The notes under the pieces: model-generated
Databases searched by the model: none
The model's input: only the letters and a program-made list of their open reading frames with translations
What the model was told of the DNA's origin: nothing
Part shown: positions 1-7,803 of the stretch, in pieces
Layout of the letters: every line of letters starts with the position of its first letter
How positions within the stretch are numbered: position 1 is the first letter of the stretch
Translations under genes and position numbers: made by a program
Origin: UBA7672 sp038326205
GTDB lineage: Bacteria > Pseudomonadota > Alphaproteobacteria > Caulobacterales > Hyphomonadaceae
Length of the DNA: 30,064 bases
Reading direction: 5' to 3'
Assembly: GCA_038326205.1 (NCBI GenBank)
Contig: JBBQJV010000054.1
Coordinates: forward strand, 1-30,064

Positions 1-4
1 CGCT

Positions 5-115
5 TTTATCGCCCCCCCGCGTTTTGTGGGGGTTTTGTCACTCAACTGCTTGGGTTGGGGGGACGTTTATCAACACCCGCCGGGGTGTTTTGACCCCCCC
101 GGGGGGGGGGCGCCC
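5..115. other. Homopolymer-rich block at window edge
   Basis: Within about 110 bases there are runs of C7, G5, G6, C7 and G10 plus several T4 runs. This density is not seen elsewhere in the window. The block covers the end of the Gly-rich coiled-coil gene. The segment CCCCCCC-GCGTTTTGT-GGGGG-TTTTG at about 12-37 could fold as a terminator-like hairpin on the plus strand. It may be natural sequence, but it also looks like a contig edge with uncertain run lengths. Confidence 0.45.
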
Positions 116-1588
116 GCCGCCACCACCTCCACCTGAGCCACCACCTCCAAAACCGCCACCACCCCAACCACCGCCACCCCAACGGCTTCCGCGCGTCGCA
201 GCCTTGATGACTTCGCCGATGAGAACGCCGGCCACCACGTCGCCGACGCCAACATTGCGGCCGCGGCGCGGGCCTCCGAAATAGTCGTCGTCATTGCGGG
301 GCGCTTGCTGGATCGTGGCGCGGATTGCGCGCCAGAGCGCATCGCCATCGGGGGCCGGGCCTTTGCCATAGGCCGCAATGGCCGCCTCGAAGGCGCCTCG
401 CAACAACATCACATAGGGACTGTCGAGCCCGGACTCCTTGAAGCGGCGGCGCACCTGTTCCAGCGTTTCGGCGCCGGCGCGGCGGCGCGCGGGAAGAGCG
501 TCCACGGCGCGCGCATTCACCTCCATCTGCAGTTCCTCGGTGCGCAGCTTGATCAACGCATCGACAATGCGATCGTCGTCCGGCGTTGTTGTTTCCGCCG
601 CCAGAACCCTTAGATCCGGAAAGCTGGCTTTGGTGAGCCCTTCCTCGATCACCCGCCTCGCTTTCTCCTGCGGCCCTGTATCGCCACGTGCGGCCTGCTC
701 GCGCCTCACGCGCAGGTCTGCGTGGGCGGCCTCGGCCGTCGCCATCGACGCGTCGAGCGCCTTCAACTTCGCCTTGGCGTCGGCAAGCGCCGCCGAGAGT
801 TTTGCCGCGCCGCGCGCCTCCAGCGCCTGCGCTTCAAACCGTTCGATCGCTGCCTGCGCCTCGGCCTCCTCCAGCCGCATATTGGCGAGGTGTTCGCCAA
901 TACGATCCGGCAATTCGGTGAGACGCGCGTAATTCAGATAGGCTTCGTCGTACCTGCAAAGCCTGGCAACCCAACCATCCATGGCTCGCGACAAGCCGCG
1001 CTTGCCATACTCAGGCGTGCGGAATTTTCTTTCCCACAGGTAGGTGAATAGCGGATCGCTCTCATAGGGCTTACCCTTCTCGCTGCGGTCCGTCTTTGCA
1101 AGCTCCAGCTTCTGCTCCGCCCGGACGGCAACAGCGCGCGACTGCTCGAACGCATCCTTCAGGGCGACATAGCCAGGATCCGCCTGGACGGCGTTTTCGG
1201 TGTCGGCGACCAGCGTTTCGTAGGCATGCAGCGCTGCATCGACGACGCCTTCGCCCGCCCGACGCGCAGCTTCGGCATCTTTAAGTGCGGCTTCGGCGGC
1301 GGCAACGTCGCGATCGATGGCCGCAACAAACACCGCGTGCTCGCCCAGAAGTCGCGCCGCTTCCTTCTCCGCGGCGGTCAATGTATCGCCCGCTTCTGCG
1401 CGGATCACGTCGAGGCGCATCCCCGCCAGTTCGCGATAACCATCGGCCCTCAGTCGTGCGAGATCCGTACGCCGGCGTGAATGCCCGTCGGCCGCACGCG
1501 CCGCTGCATCGAACTCCTCGCGCGCGCCAGCCGTCAGCCCATCCAGCCTGTGCAGCGCATCGCGGCCATTGATCAGGTCATCTACCAT
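38..1588 (-). CDS. Coiled-coil protein with glycine-rich C-terminal tail, function unknown
   Basis: I do not recognise a characterised family. The 516-residue product is rich in Ala, Glu, Arg and Lys over roughly residues 20-330, the pattern of long coiled coils. There is no signal peptide at the N-terminus. Near the C-terminus is a weakly hydrophobic stretch (about 450-464, VVAGVLIGEVIKAAT), followed by a Gly/Trp/Phe repeat tail (about 470-492). Such Gly-rich tails also end TPM/YgcG-type envelope proteins, but that is only a resemblance. The start overlaps the stop of the preceding gene by 7 bases, so the two are probably translationally coupled. The last 24 residues (RPPP onward) lie across a C7G10 homopolymer run and look unlike the rest. 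In another frame the tail would end GSKHPGGC with a stop at 70-72, so the true C-terminus is uncertain. Confidence 0.72.
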   Translation of the reverse strand: MVDDLINGRDALHRLDGLTAGAREEFDAAARAADGHSRRRTDLARLRADGYRELAGMRLDVIRAEAGDTLTAAEKEAARLLGEHAVFVAAIDRDVAAAEAALKDAEAARRAGEGVVDAALHAYETLVADTENAVQADPGYVALKDAFEQSRAVAVRAEQKLELAKTDRSEKGKPYESDPLFTYLWERKFRTPEYGKRGLSRAMDGWVARLCRYDEAYLNYARLTELPDRIGEHLANMRLEEAEAQAAIERFEAQALEARGAAKLSAALADAKAKLKALDASMATAEAAHADLRVRREQAARGDTGPQEKARRVIEEGLTKASFPDLRVLAAETTTPDDDRIVDALIKLRTEELQMEVNARAVDALPARRRAGAETLEQVRRRFKESGLDSPYVMLLRGAFEAAIAAYGKGPAPDGDALWRAIRATIQQAPRNDDDYFGGPRRGRNVGVGDVVAGVLIGEVIKAATRGSRWGGGGWGGGGFGGGGSGGGGGGGRPPPGGVKTPRRVLINVPPTQAVE

Positions 1589-2553
1589 TTGGTGATCGCC
1601 CCGCCCGGCACCGGCTGATCAAAACGCGGCTCAAGCTCGCCACGCACCTTGCGCCCAAGGATATCGTTCACAACCATGCCAGTTGCGGATTTCTCGGCGC
1701 CGACGCGATCTGACGTCTCCTTGGCCACGCGCTGAGCCCACTTGGTCACGTTTTCCGTCTTCTGCGTTTCGACGTTGCGAATGGGCACGCTCAACACGCG
1801 CCCGCCCGGCGCTACGGGCTCGACCACCAGATAGTAGTTCATGGCGTTGGGCTGGTCTTCCGCCTGCCTGTAGAAGCCGGTGCTCTCGCCTTCGCGTGAG
1901 ACGATGCGGATGTCGTATTCCTGCGCCAACTGGCCGGTCATGGCCTTCATCGCATCCAGCTGAACCTTCGCAGCGCCGCGATCGCCGTTGGCAGCGGCGC
2001 GCTGTCCCTCGGCGGCAAGGCTCGCCAGCTGCGCATCCACGACTGGGTCAATCGCTATCTTCTGGCCCTCGGCCAGCGTCGCGGAAATCTCCGTCGGCAT
2101 TCTTTGCCATTCCGCAGTCATCGGCCCGAACACAAACAGCTGGAATCCGGCCGCGATGGCGGCCAGCGCTCCAAGCCCGGTCAATGTCTGCGGTAGCCAC
2201 TTCTTTCGGCTGACATACGCCTTTGCCAGCTTCACCGAAAACGTGTCGGCCGGAGGCTTGTAGACAAAGCGCTGCTCAGCCAGCGCTTTCACGCCGTCCT
2301 TCAGGATACGATCAGGAACCTCGATCCCCTGCGCGCCATAGATTTCCTTGAGGCGCGCAATGAGCTGTTCCTCACGCGCGTCCTCGTTCAACTCCATGTC
2401 GACAATGCGCGTGCGATGGCGAAGCGTGTCGACCACGTCCATCGCGAGCATGACATCGTCGAGCTTGCGGGGCTCGTCGGTCATACTGATGCCAGTTGGC
2501 GTCACGACGGACGGAGTTGCCCCCGCCCGCACGGGAACAGAAGTCTCGCTCAT
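1582..2553 (-). CDS. Single-pass membrane protein, probably DUF6384 family
   Basis: The 323-residue product has an N-terminal cytoplasmic region with a well-ordered helical motif (residues about 29-97, beginning RKLDDVMLAMDVVDTLRHR). One membrane helix follows at about 122-144 (TLTGLGALAAIAAGFQLFVF), preceded by basic residues (SRKKW). The C-terminal part of about 175 residues would then lie in the periplasm. I place it in DUF6384 from memory of the LDDVMLAMDVVDTLRH motif; this is recognition, not a search. No function is known to me. It lies 13 bases after the TelA-like gene and overlaps the Gly-rich coiled-coil gene by 7 bases, so the three form one operon. Met24 is an alternative start. 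Neither start has a strong ribosome binding site, consistent with coupling to the upstream gene. Confidence 0.8.
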   Translation of the reverse strand: MSETSVPVRAGATPSVVTPTGISMTDEPRKLDDVMLAMDVVDTLRHRTRIVDMELNEDAREEQLIARLKEIYGAQGIEVPDRILKDGVKALAEQRFVYKPPADTFSVKLAKAYVSRKKWLPQTLTGLGALAAIAAGFQLFVFGPMTAEWQRMPTEISATLAEGQKIAIDPVVDAQLASLAAEGQRAAANGDRGAAKVQLDAMKAMTGQLAQEYDIRIVSREGESTGFYRQAEDQPNAMNYYLVVEPVAPGGRVLSVPIRNVETQKTENVTKWAQRVAKETSDRVGAEKSATGMVVNDILGRKVRGELEPRFDQPVPGGAITKW

Positions 2554-2566
2554 GGCTTCTGGTCGA

Positions 2567-3751
2567 TCATGAAGTCGTGACGGTCAGCGCCGCCGCCGCG
2601 CCCTGTTCGATCAGGTGCGCCATGCGCTGCTTGCCATCCTCAACCGCATCGCGGATCTCCGCCGAGTTCTGCGTCGCCAGCTTGCGCATCTCTGCGATGA
2701 TCGTGATCGAGCGCTCCTGGTAGCTCACCACCGAGTCGACCAGCCTCTTCACGGCAGCCGCCGAAATCGTCGGGCCATAGCCCGCCTTGAGCGCGGCTTC
2801 CTGCACCTTGCCGCCGATCTCGCTTAGCGTTTCCAGCGACTGGTCGATGCCCTTTTTCATGCTCTCGAGTGTCTGGGTCGATTCATGCAGGCCGAACATG
2901 CCCGTGAATGTCGCCGACAACGCAGTCAGCACCACCTCGTTGGTGCCGAAGAACGAGACTGACTGCGCATAGATGCGCTCCTTCGCGTTGGTGATCTGCA
3001 CCAGTCGCGCCATGATGACTTCCGACGTGTTATAGCCAACCGTCAGGTTGTCCGAGAGATCCTTGGCGATCTGATAGCGCTTCTCCTCGGCCTGCAGGGC
3101 GCGCAGTTCCTCGTCGCGCAGCAACTCCAGCTTGGAGCGTTCTGCCGGGTCTTCGCCTACGAAGGCTGCCACCGCGTCAGACGCTGCCTTCATCGTCGTC
3201 TTGGCTTCCTCCAGCTTGCCCTCGGCCGCCTTCAGCACTTCCAGCGCCAGCACTTCCGACGACTTCATCGCACCGCGGAAATCCATGTACGCTTCGAGGA
3301 TCAGGTGTTCCTTCTCGATCTGGACTTTCGTGTCCTTCTGCACGTCGAGATAGGTGTCCTTGATCTTGTCAAAGCGCTGCGCGATGTCGCCGCGCGAAAA
3401 CTTCATCCAGACGTTGGAGACGCGCTCCATCGTGGAAATCTTTCCATCTGCGTACTGGTCCACCATGCTCTTGGCGTCGTCGCGGATGGAGTTGAATGAC
3501 TTGGTGATCGTCTCGTAACGTTCGCCAACCTTGATCGCTTCGATGTGTTCGCGCACCACCTCGTTGAAGGTCGACGCCTGATCGAGTGTGCGCGCAATCG
3601 CCGTCACCTTGTCAGGCGACAGTTCCGTGATCTGGTTGAGCAGGGCCACGACCGGTGCGGGGTCGCTCTTGGTCTCGGGAAAGAGCCCGAGCTTGCGAAG
3701 ACTTCCGACTGCTTTGTCGAGATACTGAAGCGCCGTGGGGCTGCCCGCCAT
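2567..3751 (-). CDS. Alpha-helical TelA-like protein, first gene of the trio
   Basis: The 394-residue product is almost entirely helical and charged, with no signal peptide or membrane helix. The arrangement is reminiscent of the TelA/YceH toxic-anion-resistance family: a long charged helix with an EKEHLILEAYMDFRGAM segment, then DLSDNLTVGYNTSEVIMARL, then a Thr/Ser/Ala-rich helix (FFGTNEVVLTALSATFTGMF) and a QNSAEIRDAVEDGKQ-like tail. I infer a distant relation only; no residue proves it. The start is set at 3751 because GGGAG lies 9 bases before this ATG; the reading frame is open upstream to 3940, but that part looks non-coding. It is the promoter-proximal gene of the operon and is divergent from the M28 peptidase gene. 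A role in envelope stress is possible but unproven. Confidence 0.82.
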   Translation of the reverse strand: MAGSPTALQYLDKAVGSLRKLGLFPETKSDPAPVVALLNQITELSPDKVTAIARTLDQASTFNEVVREHIEAIKVGERYETITKSFNSIRDDAKSMVDQYADGKISTMERVSNVWMKFSRGDIAQRFDKIKDTYLDVQKDTKVQIEKEHLILEAYMDFRGAMKSSEVLALEVLKAAEGKLEEAKTTMKAASDAVAAFVGEDPAERSKLELLRDEELRALQAEEKRYQIAKDLSDNLTVGYNTSEVIMARLVQITNAKERIYAQSVSFFGTNEVVLTALSATFTGMFGLHESTQTLESMKKGIDQSLETLSEIGGKVQEAALKAGYGPTISAAAVKRLVDSVVSYQERSITIIAEMRKLATQNSAEIRDAVEDGKQRMAHLIEQGAAAALTVTTS

Positions 3752-3967
3752 CTTGTTGTTCTCCCTTACCCATGCGTCTGGGCCCGCACGCCCAAACTTC
3801 TCGCTCGGGGAGAGCGATGCAGCGCACAAGGACAATACGTGCCCCCTTCCCGCGCGCATGCAAGATACCAGCAGAAGAAATTTTTCGATATTCGATATGG
3901 TTTGCACTTGTCGTGCGTCCGACCCAACTATCGCGGTCAAACCCTAGCGACAAGATCAGGAGACGTC
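3752..3967. promoter_or_regulatory. Divergent control region of TelA-like operon and M28 peptidase
   Basis: These 216 bases separate two divergent start codons and must hold both promoters. The most distinct element is a tandem 7-base repeat TTCGATA at 3884-3890 and 3891-3897, in an AT-rich patch (3877-3902) that stands out from its GC-rich surroundings. TTGCAC at 3902-3907 with AACTAT 18 bases downstream is a weak plus-strand promoter candidate. I could not pick a convincing minus-strand promoter. The ribosome binding sites are GGGAG for the minus gene and AGGAG (3958-3962) for the plus gene. Confidence 0.4.
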
Positions 3968-4885
3968 ATGACCCGTCTGATGCGAGCGCTGCTGGGCCCC
4001 GCCCTGCTTCTCGCACTCTGCGGGTGCCACACGCCGGGCCAGCCAGCCCCGCCGACTGCCACGCCACAACAACTGCACGATCGCGTCGGCGCCTTCGCCC
4101 AACCGACACAGGATGGCCGCCTCGCCGTTCTGAAGGCCCAGCTCGCGGCAGCAGCTTTGCCTTACGTGGTCGAGGCGTTCGACGGCGTCCGACCGAACTC
4201 TGCTCCGGGCTACAATGTCGTCGCCCATACCGGCTCGGGCTCTGGCAAGGAAATCCTGCTCGTCGCGCATTACGACGCCATTGTCCTGCCGGGCGGCACG
4301 CTGGTTGATGGCGTGGTCGACAACGCCGCCTCCGTCGTCGCCATGATTGAGGCAACCAAGCGCGTAAGTGGGCACACGAAGCACGCCGTCCGTCTCCTGC
4401 TCACCGACGAAGAGGAGCTCGGCCTTGTCGGCGCTAAAGCCTGGATCGCGGCTCACGGCGTTGGCAATCTTGCCGCCGTCATCGTCGCCGACGTCAACGC
4501 CAATGGCGAGACGCTGATGCATGGTCTCGACAACGGCGAACAGTCCGCCTTCATCACTGCGGCCGTGGAGGGTCTGTGCGCAGCCCGCGCCATGTCCTGC
4601 CTCGCCTTCCCCGACTATCCTCCCAGCGACGACCGCGCCTTTGCCGCCGCCGGCGCACCCACTATCTCGATCGGTCACCAGCCGAAGGCCGAGGCCGAAA
4701 AACTCCGCGCCTTCATGCTGAACCCGCCCAAGGGGCCGCCGAACGACATGTCGACCGTCCCCGATATACTGACGCTGATCCATACGCCGAGGGACACGCT
4801 CGCCCGCGTCGAGCCCGCCACACTGGCGCAAGTCGCAGATTTTGTGACAGCGCTGGTGATGAAGCTGGATAGCGAGATCCGGTAA
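3968..4885 (+). CDS. M28-family zinc metallopeptidase, lipoprotein
   Basis: The 305-residue product starts with a lipoprotein signal (residues 1-20, lipobox LCGC, lipidated Cys20), so it is probably anchored to a membrane facing the periplasm. The rest matches the M28 aminopeptidase fold with two zinc sites. Candidate ligands are His101 (AHYD), Asp118 (VDNAAS), the Glu pair 149-150 in TDEEELG with the general base, Asp175 (VADVN), and His272 (LIHTPRDT). The start has AGGAG five bases upstream, while upstream reading frame is open but lacks a site. M28 enzymes remove N-terminal residues from peptides or act on glutamine cyclisation; the substrate here is unknown. The next gene, bdhA, lies 88 bases downstream with its own ribosome binding site, and no functional link is evident. 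Confidence 0.9.
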   Translation: MTRLMRALLGPALLLALCGCHTPGQPAPPTATPQQLHDRVGAFAQPTQDGRLAVLKAQLAAAALPYVVEAFDGVRPNSAPGYNVVAHTGSGSGKEILLVAHYDAIVLPGGTLVDGVVDNAASVVAMIEATKRVSGHTKHAVRLLLTDEEELGLVGAKAWIAAHGVGNLAAVIVADVNANGETLMHGLDNGEQSAFITAAVEGLCAARAMSCLAFPDYPPSDDRAFAAAGAPTISIGHQPKAEAEKLRAFMLNPPKGPPNDMSTVPDILTLIHTPRDTLARVEPATLAQVADFVTALVMKLDSEIR

Positions 4886-4919
4886 GCTGCATTGCCGCCT
4901 CTTTTGAAGCATCCAGCTT
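4862..4919 (+). repeat. 9-bp inverted repeat spanning the M28 stop codon
   Basis: AAGCTGGAT (4862-4870) and ATCCAGCTT (4911-4919) are perfect inverted repeats flanking the stop codon, with a 40-base loop. No T-tract follows. It may help define the 3' end of the peptidase transcript, but chance is possible. Confidence 0.25.
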
Positions 4920-4973
4920 GCTTGTGAGAACAGACAGCGCGACAAGGCCCCATCTCAACAGGAGCGCTCCCCA

Positions 4974-5750
4974 ATGCCCCGCACAGCTGTCGTCACAGGC
5001 TCCACCTCCGGCATTGGCGAAGGCATAGCCCGCGCTCTGGCCGCTGCGGGCAACAACATCGTCCTGAACGGATTTGGGGATGCCGCTGCAATCGAAGCGA
5101 TCCGCACCTCGATCGAAGCCGACCACAAGGTGACGTGCATCTACTCCAACGCCGACATGACCAGGCCCGAGCAGATCGAGGCTATGTTCGGTCTGGTTCA
5201 CGAGACGATCGGAACAGTCGACATTGTCGTGAACAATGCGGGCGTCCAGCACGTCTCACCGATCGAGGACTTCCCGGTCGACAAGTGGAACCTCATCATC
5301 AACCTCAACCTCAACTCGGCGTTCCACACGACACGCCTCGCCTTCCCGGACATGAAAAAACAGAAGTGGGGCCGTATCATCAACATCGCGTCGGCCCACG
5401 CGCTTGTCGCCTCGCCCTTCAAGTCGGCTTACGTCGCGGCGAAGCATGGCCTGCTGGGAATGACCAAGACAGTCGCGCTCGAAGGCGCCACCTTCGGCAT
5501 CCGCTGCAACGCCATCTGCCCGGGCTATGTCCACACGCCGCTGGTCGATGGCCAGATCAACGATACGGCGAAGGCACGCGGCATGACGCCCGAAGAGGTG
5601 ATCAACAATGTGATCCTCGCGGCTCAGCCGACCAAGGAGTTCGTAAAGGTGACGGATATCGCCCAGTTGGCGGTTTTCCTGACCAGCGAAGCCGCGAACC
5701 AGATCAACGGCTCTGCGTTGTCAATCGATGGCGGCTGGATCGCTCAGTAG
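4974..5750 (+). CDS. bdhA: 3-hydroxybutyrate dehydrogenase (SDR family)
   Basis: This 258-residue classical short-chain dehydrogenase would oxidise (R)-3-hydroxybutyrate to acetoacetate with NAD+ in the cytoplasm, the step that returns PHB monomers to central metabolism. The cofactor motif TGSTSGIG is at 8-15, NNAG at 87-90, catalytic Ser140, and YVAAK gives Tyr153 and Lys157. The segments GFGD (33-36), LNLNSAF and HTPLVDGQI, together with the exact family length, fit 3-HB dehydrogenase rather than a generic reductase. AGGAG at 4960-4964 precedes the ATG by nine bases. The PHB synthase, phasin and PhaR genes lie about 10 kb downstream, supporting the assignment. Its 3' end overlaps the convergent acyltransferase gene by 47 bases. 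Confidence 0.92.
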   Translation: MPRTAVVTGSTSGIGEGIARALAAAGNNIVLNGFGDAAAIEAIRTSIEADHKVTCIYSNADMTRPEQIEAMFGLVHETIGTVDIVVNNAGVQHVSPIEDFPVDKWNLIINLNLNSAFHTTRLAFPDMKKQKWGRIINIASAHALVASPFKSAYVAAKHGLLGMTKTVALEGATFGIRCNAICPGYVHTPLVDGQINDTAKARGMTPEEVINNVILAAQPTKEFVKVTDIAQLAVFLTSEAANQINGSALSIDGGWIAQ

Positions 5751-6831
5751 CGGTTTTGGGTGAGCGCTGCCTGAGCCACGCAACAATCGCCGATCGCATA
5801 GGCCGGTCGTAGTAGCGTTCGGCCACGTATGCGACCGCCACGACCAAAGCCATCACCGCCATGCCACTCCACGGGGCGACATCTGAAACTATGGTCGAGC
5901 TCCATTGAATGCGCTTGATGACCTCGCGCACGGGTTGGTGCAGGATATAGATCGCGTAGGATAGCTGTCCGGCGATTGTGAAAAGCGCCGTGAACCTGTC
6001 GGGCGGGCGGAGCGACTGACAGATCAGCAACAGCGGCAACAGCACGCCGCATGCGAGCGCGATGTCCACGAACGGGCGCCACTCCGGCGTCGCGGGGATG
6101 AAGCAGATAGCCGGCAGCATCACCAGCAGCGGAACAGCGAACCAGTGCTTCGGCCGGTCAGCCGTGCGCGGCGATCCTGCAAACCGGTAGGCCAGCACGC
6201 CGACGAAAAAGCCGAACATTGCGCGCGCGAGCCCGCCCCACCAGGTGCCCCAGTCAGAACCGATATCGATGCGTCCGAAAATCAGGATCGTTCCCGCAAG
6301 GCATGCGGCCGCAACCAGAACCAGGCCGACCAGCACGCGCGTCGAGAGCCAGCGGAAGACCAGCACAAAGGCGAGGTTCACTGCCAGCTCGCAGAACAAC
6401 GTGTAGGCCGGCACGTTCAGCGAATAGACATTGGCAGCTCCCAGCTGCGGTGGCGATGGCAGCATGAAAAGCTGCGGCGCCAGCTGGAGGGAAATGGCTC
6501 CCGCCCGTTCTGCGCCATCGGCATCGCCAACGGTAAACGCTAGCAATGTCAGATAGACCAGAAGTGTCCCGAGAAGATACAGCGGGAACAGACGCACGAT
6601 CCGATGCAGCATGAACTCGCCCGCGCTCATGCCGTTCCGGAAGTGGGGTTCATAGGCATAGGCCAGCACAAATCCGCTCAACGCGAAGAATGCGTCGACT
6701 ACAATCGCACCACTGGCGGGCGAGACCGGCCCCCATGCGGTGATGGTATGACCAGCCAGCACCAGCAGCGCGCCAAGACCGCGCACGGCGTCGAGCAATA
6801 CAAAAGTGTCGGAGGTTTTCCGGAGTTCCAT
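5704..6831 (-). CDS. Acyltransferase family 3 (OafA/YrhL-type) membrane protein
   Basis: The 375-residue product is a multi-pass inner-membrane protein of the acyltransferase-3 family, which O-acylates sugars, lipids or polysaccharides. The family signature begins at the N-terminus: LDAVRGLGALLVLAGH with Arg17 and the catalytic-type His28. It continues with DAFFALSGFVLAYAY and HRIVRLFPLYLLGTLL, then about ten hydrophobic helices, including the late YAIYILHQP segment. I chose the ATG at 6831, giving MELRKTSD. The frame opens earlier at a TTG (6876), but the added residues do not look like the family. No clear ribosome binding site is seen at either. It overlaps bdhA tail to tail by 47 bases. 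The acceptor molecule cannot be told from sequence; ldcA upstream on the same strand may be only a neighbour. Confidence 0.88.
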   Translation of the reverse strand: MELRKTSDTFVLLDAVRGLGALLVLAGHTITAWGPVSPASGAIVVDAFFALSGFVLAYAYEPHFRNGMSAGEFMLHRIVRLFPLYLLGTLLVYLTLLAFTVGDADGAERAGAISLQLAPQLFMLPSPPQLGAANVYSLNVPAYTLFCELAVNLAFVLVFRWLSTRVLVGLVLVAAACLAGTILIFGRIDIGSDWGTWWGGLARAMFGFFVGVLAYRFAGSPRTADRPKHWFAVPLLVMLPAICFIPATPEWRPFVDIALACGVLLPLLLICQSLRPPDRFTALFTIAGQLSYAIYILHQPVREVIKRIQWSSTIVSDVAPWSGMAVMALVVAVAYVAERYYDRPMRSAIVAWLRQRSPKTATERSSRHRLTTQSR

Positions 6832-6878
6832 TGACCAAAGGCAGTTGGGGTGAATCTGTACCCCGCTAGGGAGCAATC

Positions 6879-6908
6879 ACCGTGCCGCAGAGGACCGTGC
6901 CGCCGAGG
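6879..6908. repeat. 15-bp tandem duplication in acyltransferase leader
   Basis: ACCGTGCCGCAGAGG (6879-6893) is followed directly by ACCGTGCCGCCGAGG (6894-6908), differing at one base. It lies in the 110-base gap between ldcA and the acyltransferase gene, upstream of the latter start on the minus strand. It could be a slippage duplication or a pair of binding sites. Confidence 0.5.
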
Positions 6909-6941
6909 ATCCGTGGCTGTCATCATTATTGCTATAGGCAA

Positions 6942-7778
6942 CTAACCGAATGGGACCACATGGTTGTCGCTGTCGTGTCCAATGTCGGCGCGTCCCAGAT
7001 AGGGAATGCCCGACCGCTCACACCAGTGCCGCGCAACGCCCGCTTCATCCATCCCGAAATCCGGATCATTCTTGGGCACCGCAGAGCACCGCCCCAGCCT
7101 GATCCCTGCGCATTGCCTGACCGCCGCATTCGACGTGACATGGAAGAAGTACCGGTCGATCCGGTACATGTACTCGCCAACATCCTCGAGCAGCAGCATG
7201 CGCCCCGTGAAATCGGGTTCCAGCGGTGTTCCCAGCAGCTGCGACAGGATGGTGAGGTTGAATGCGAGATTCGGATGGCCCGGCGTCACGCCATGCTCAA
7301 GCGACGCCGCCGCCCCGTCGACCAGCCAGGCCAGCCCCCGCAGGAATGCCTTCTCGCCATTCTCCCGCACCAGATCCACCGGCATGGGTCCATGCGCCAC
7401 CCGTTCAAATCCCGCGCGATGCAGCCCCGCGAGCAGAAACCCTGCATCGGAATACCCGAGCCACGCCTTGTGCTGCGCTGCATCGTTCAGTTGCGGAATG
7501 GCGAACTCCGCGACCCGGCAGGCGCCATACCCGCCCCGCGCAAACCACACGGCGTCGATGGCCGGATCGTTAGCCATCTGGACCAGCGCTTCGATTCGCT
7601 CATGGTCCTCGCCCGCGAAATGGCCGGCCTGCCGGAAGCACTGCGGATGGAAATGCAGCTGCACCCGGCCGCCATACGCCCGCGCGGCAAGCGCCTCGGC
7701 TTTTCGGGCCAGATCACGCGACATCCGCGTTCCGGGAGCAACCAGCCCGATACGGAACACCTTTTCACTTGACCCCAT
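6942..7778 (-). CDS. ldcA: LD-carboxypeptidase, peptidase family S66 (murein recycling)
   Basis: The 278-residue product is an S66 LD-carboxypeptidase, which removes the terminal D-Ala from cytoplasmic murein tetrapeptides to give tripeptides. Typical features are GLVAPG near the start (11-16), FARGGYGACR (79-88), the nucleophile Ser110 in LGYSD, Glu198 in LLLEDVGE, and His268 in GHDSDNH. These make the Ser-Glu-His triad of the family. No signal peptide is present, as expected for a cytosolic enzyme. The ATG at 7778 was chosen because the longer frame (to 7835) adds unrelated residues and would overlap the divergent gene. It is transcribed away from a MurC/Mpl-like ligase gene whose start is only 25 bases off. 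That pairing fits recycling, because Mpl re-uses the tripeptide LdcA makes. Confidence 0.88.
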   Translation of the reverse strand: MGSSEKVFRIGLVAPGTRMSRDLARKAEALAARAYGGRVQLHFHPQCFRQAGHFAGEDHERIEALVQMANDPAIDAVWFARGGYGACRVAEFAIPQLNDAAQHKAWLGYSDAGFLLAGLHRAGFERVAHGPMPVDLVRENGEKAFLRGLAWLVDGAAASLEHGVTPGHPNLAFNLTILSQLLGTPLEPDFTGRMLLLEDVGEYMYRIDRYFFHVTSNAAVRQCAGIRLGRCSAVPKNDPDFGMDEAGVARHWCERSGIPYLGRADIGHDSDNHVVPFG

Positions 7779-7803
7779 ACGCGCCTCGCTGAGACATGCC
7801 GAT

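Noticed and set aside
3752..3940. Upstream extension of the TelA-like gene
   Set aside because: The residues are Cys-rich and unlike the rest, while the ATG at 3751 has a good GGGAG site.
3956..4945. 329-residue minus-strand frame over the M28 peptidase
   Set aside because: Antisense shadow; the plus strand has a lipoprotein signal and the zinc ligands.
7006..7803. Long open frame upstream of the Mur ligase, giving a 748-residue product
   Set aside because: It is antisense to ldcA over its whole length, whose triad and motifs are clear. The Mur ligase begins naturally at 7804.
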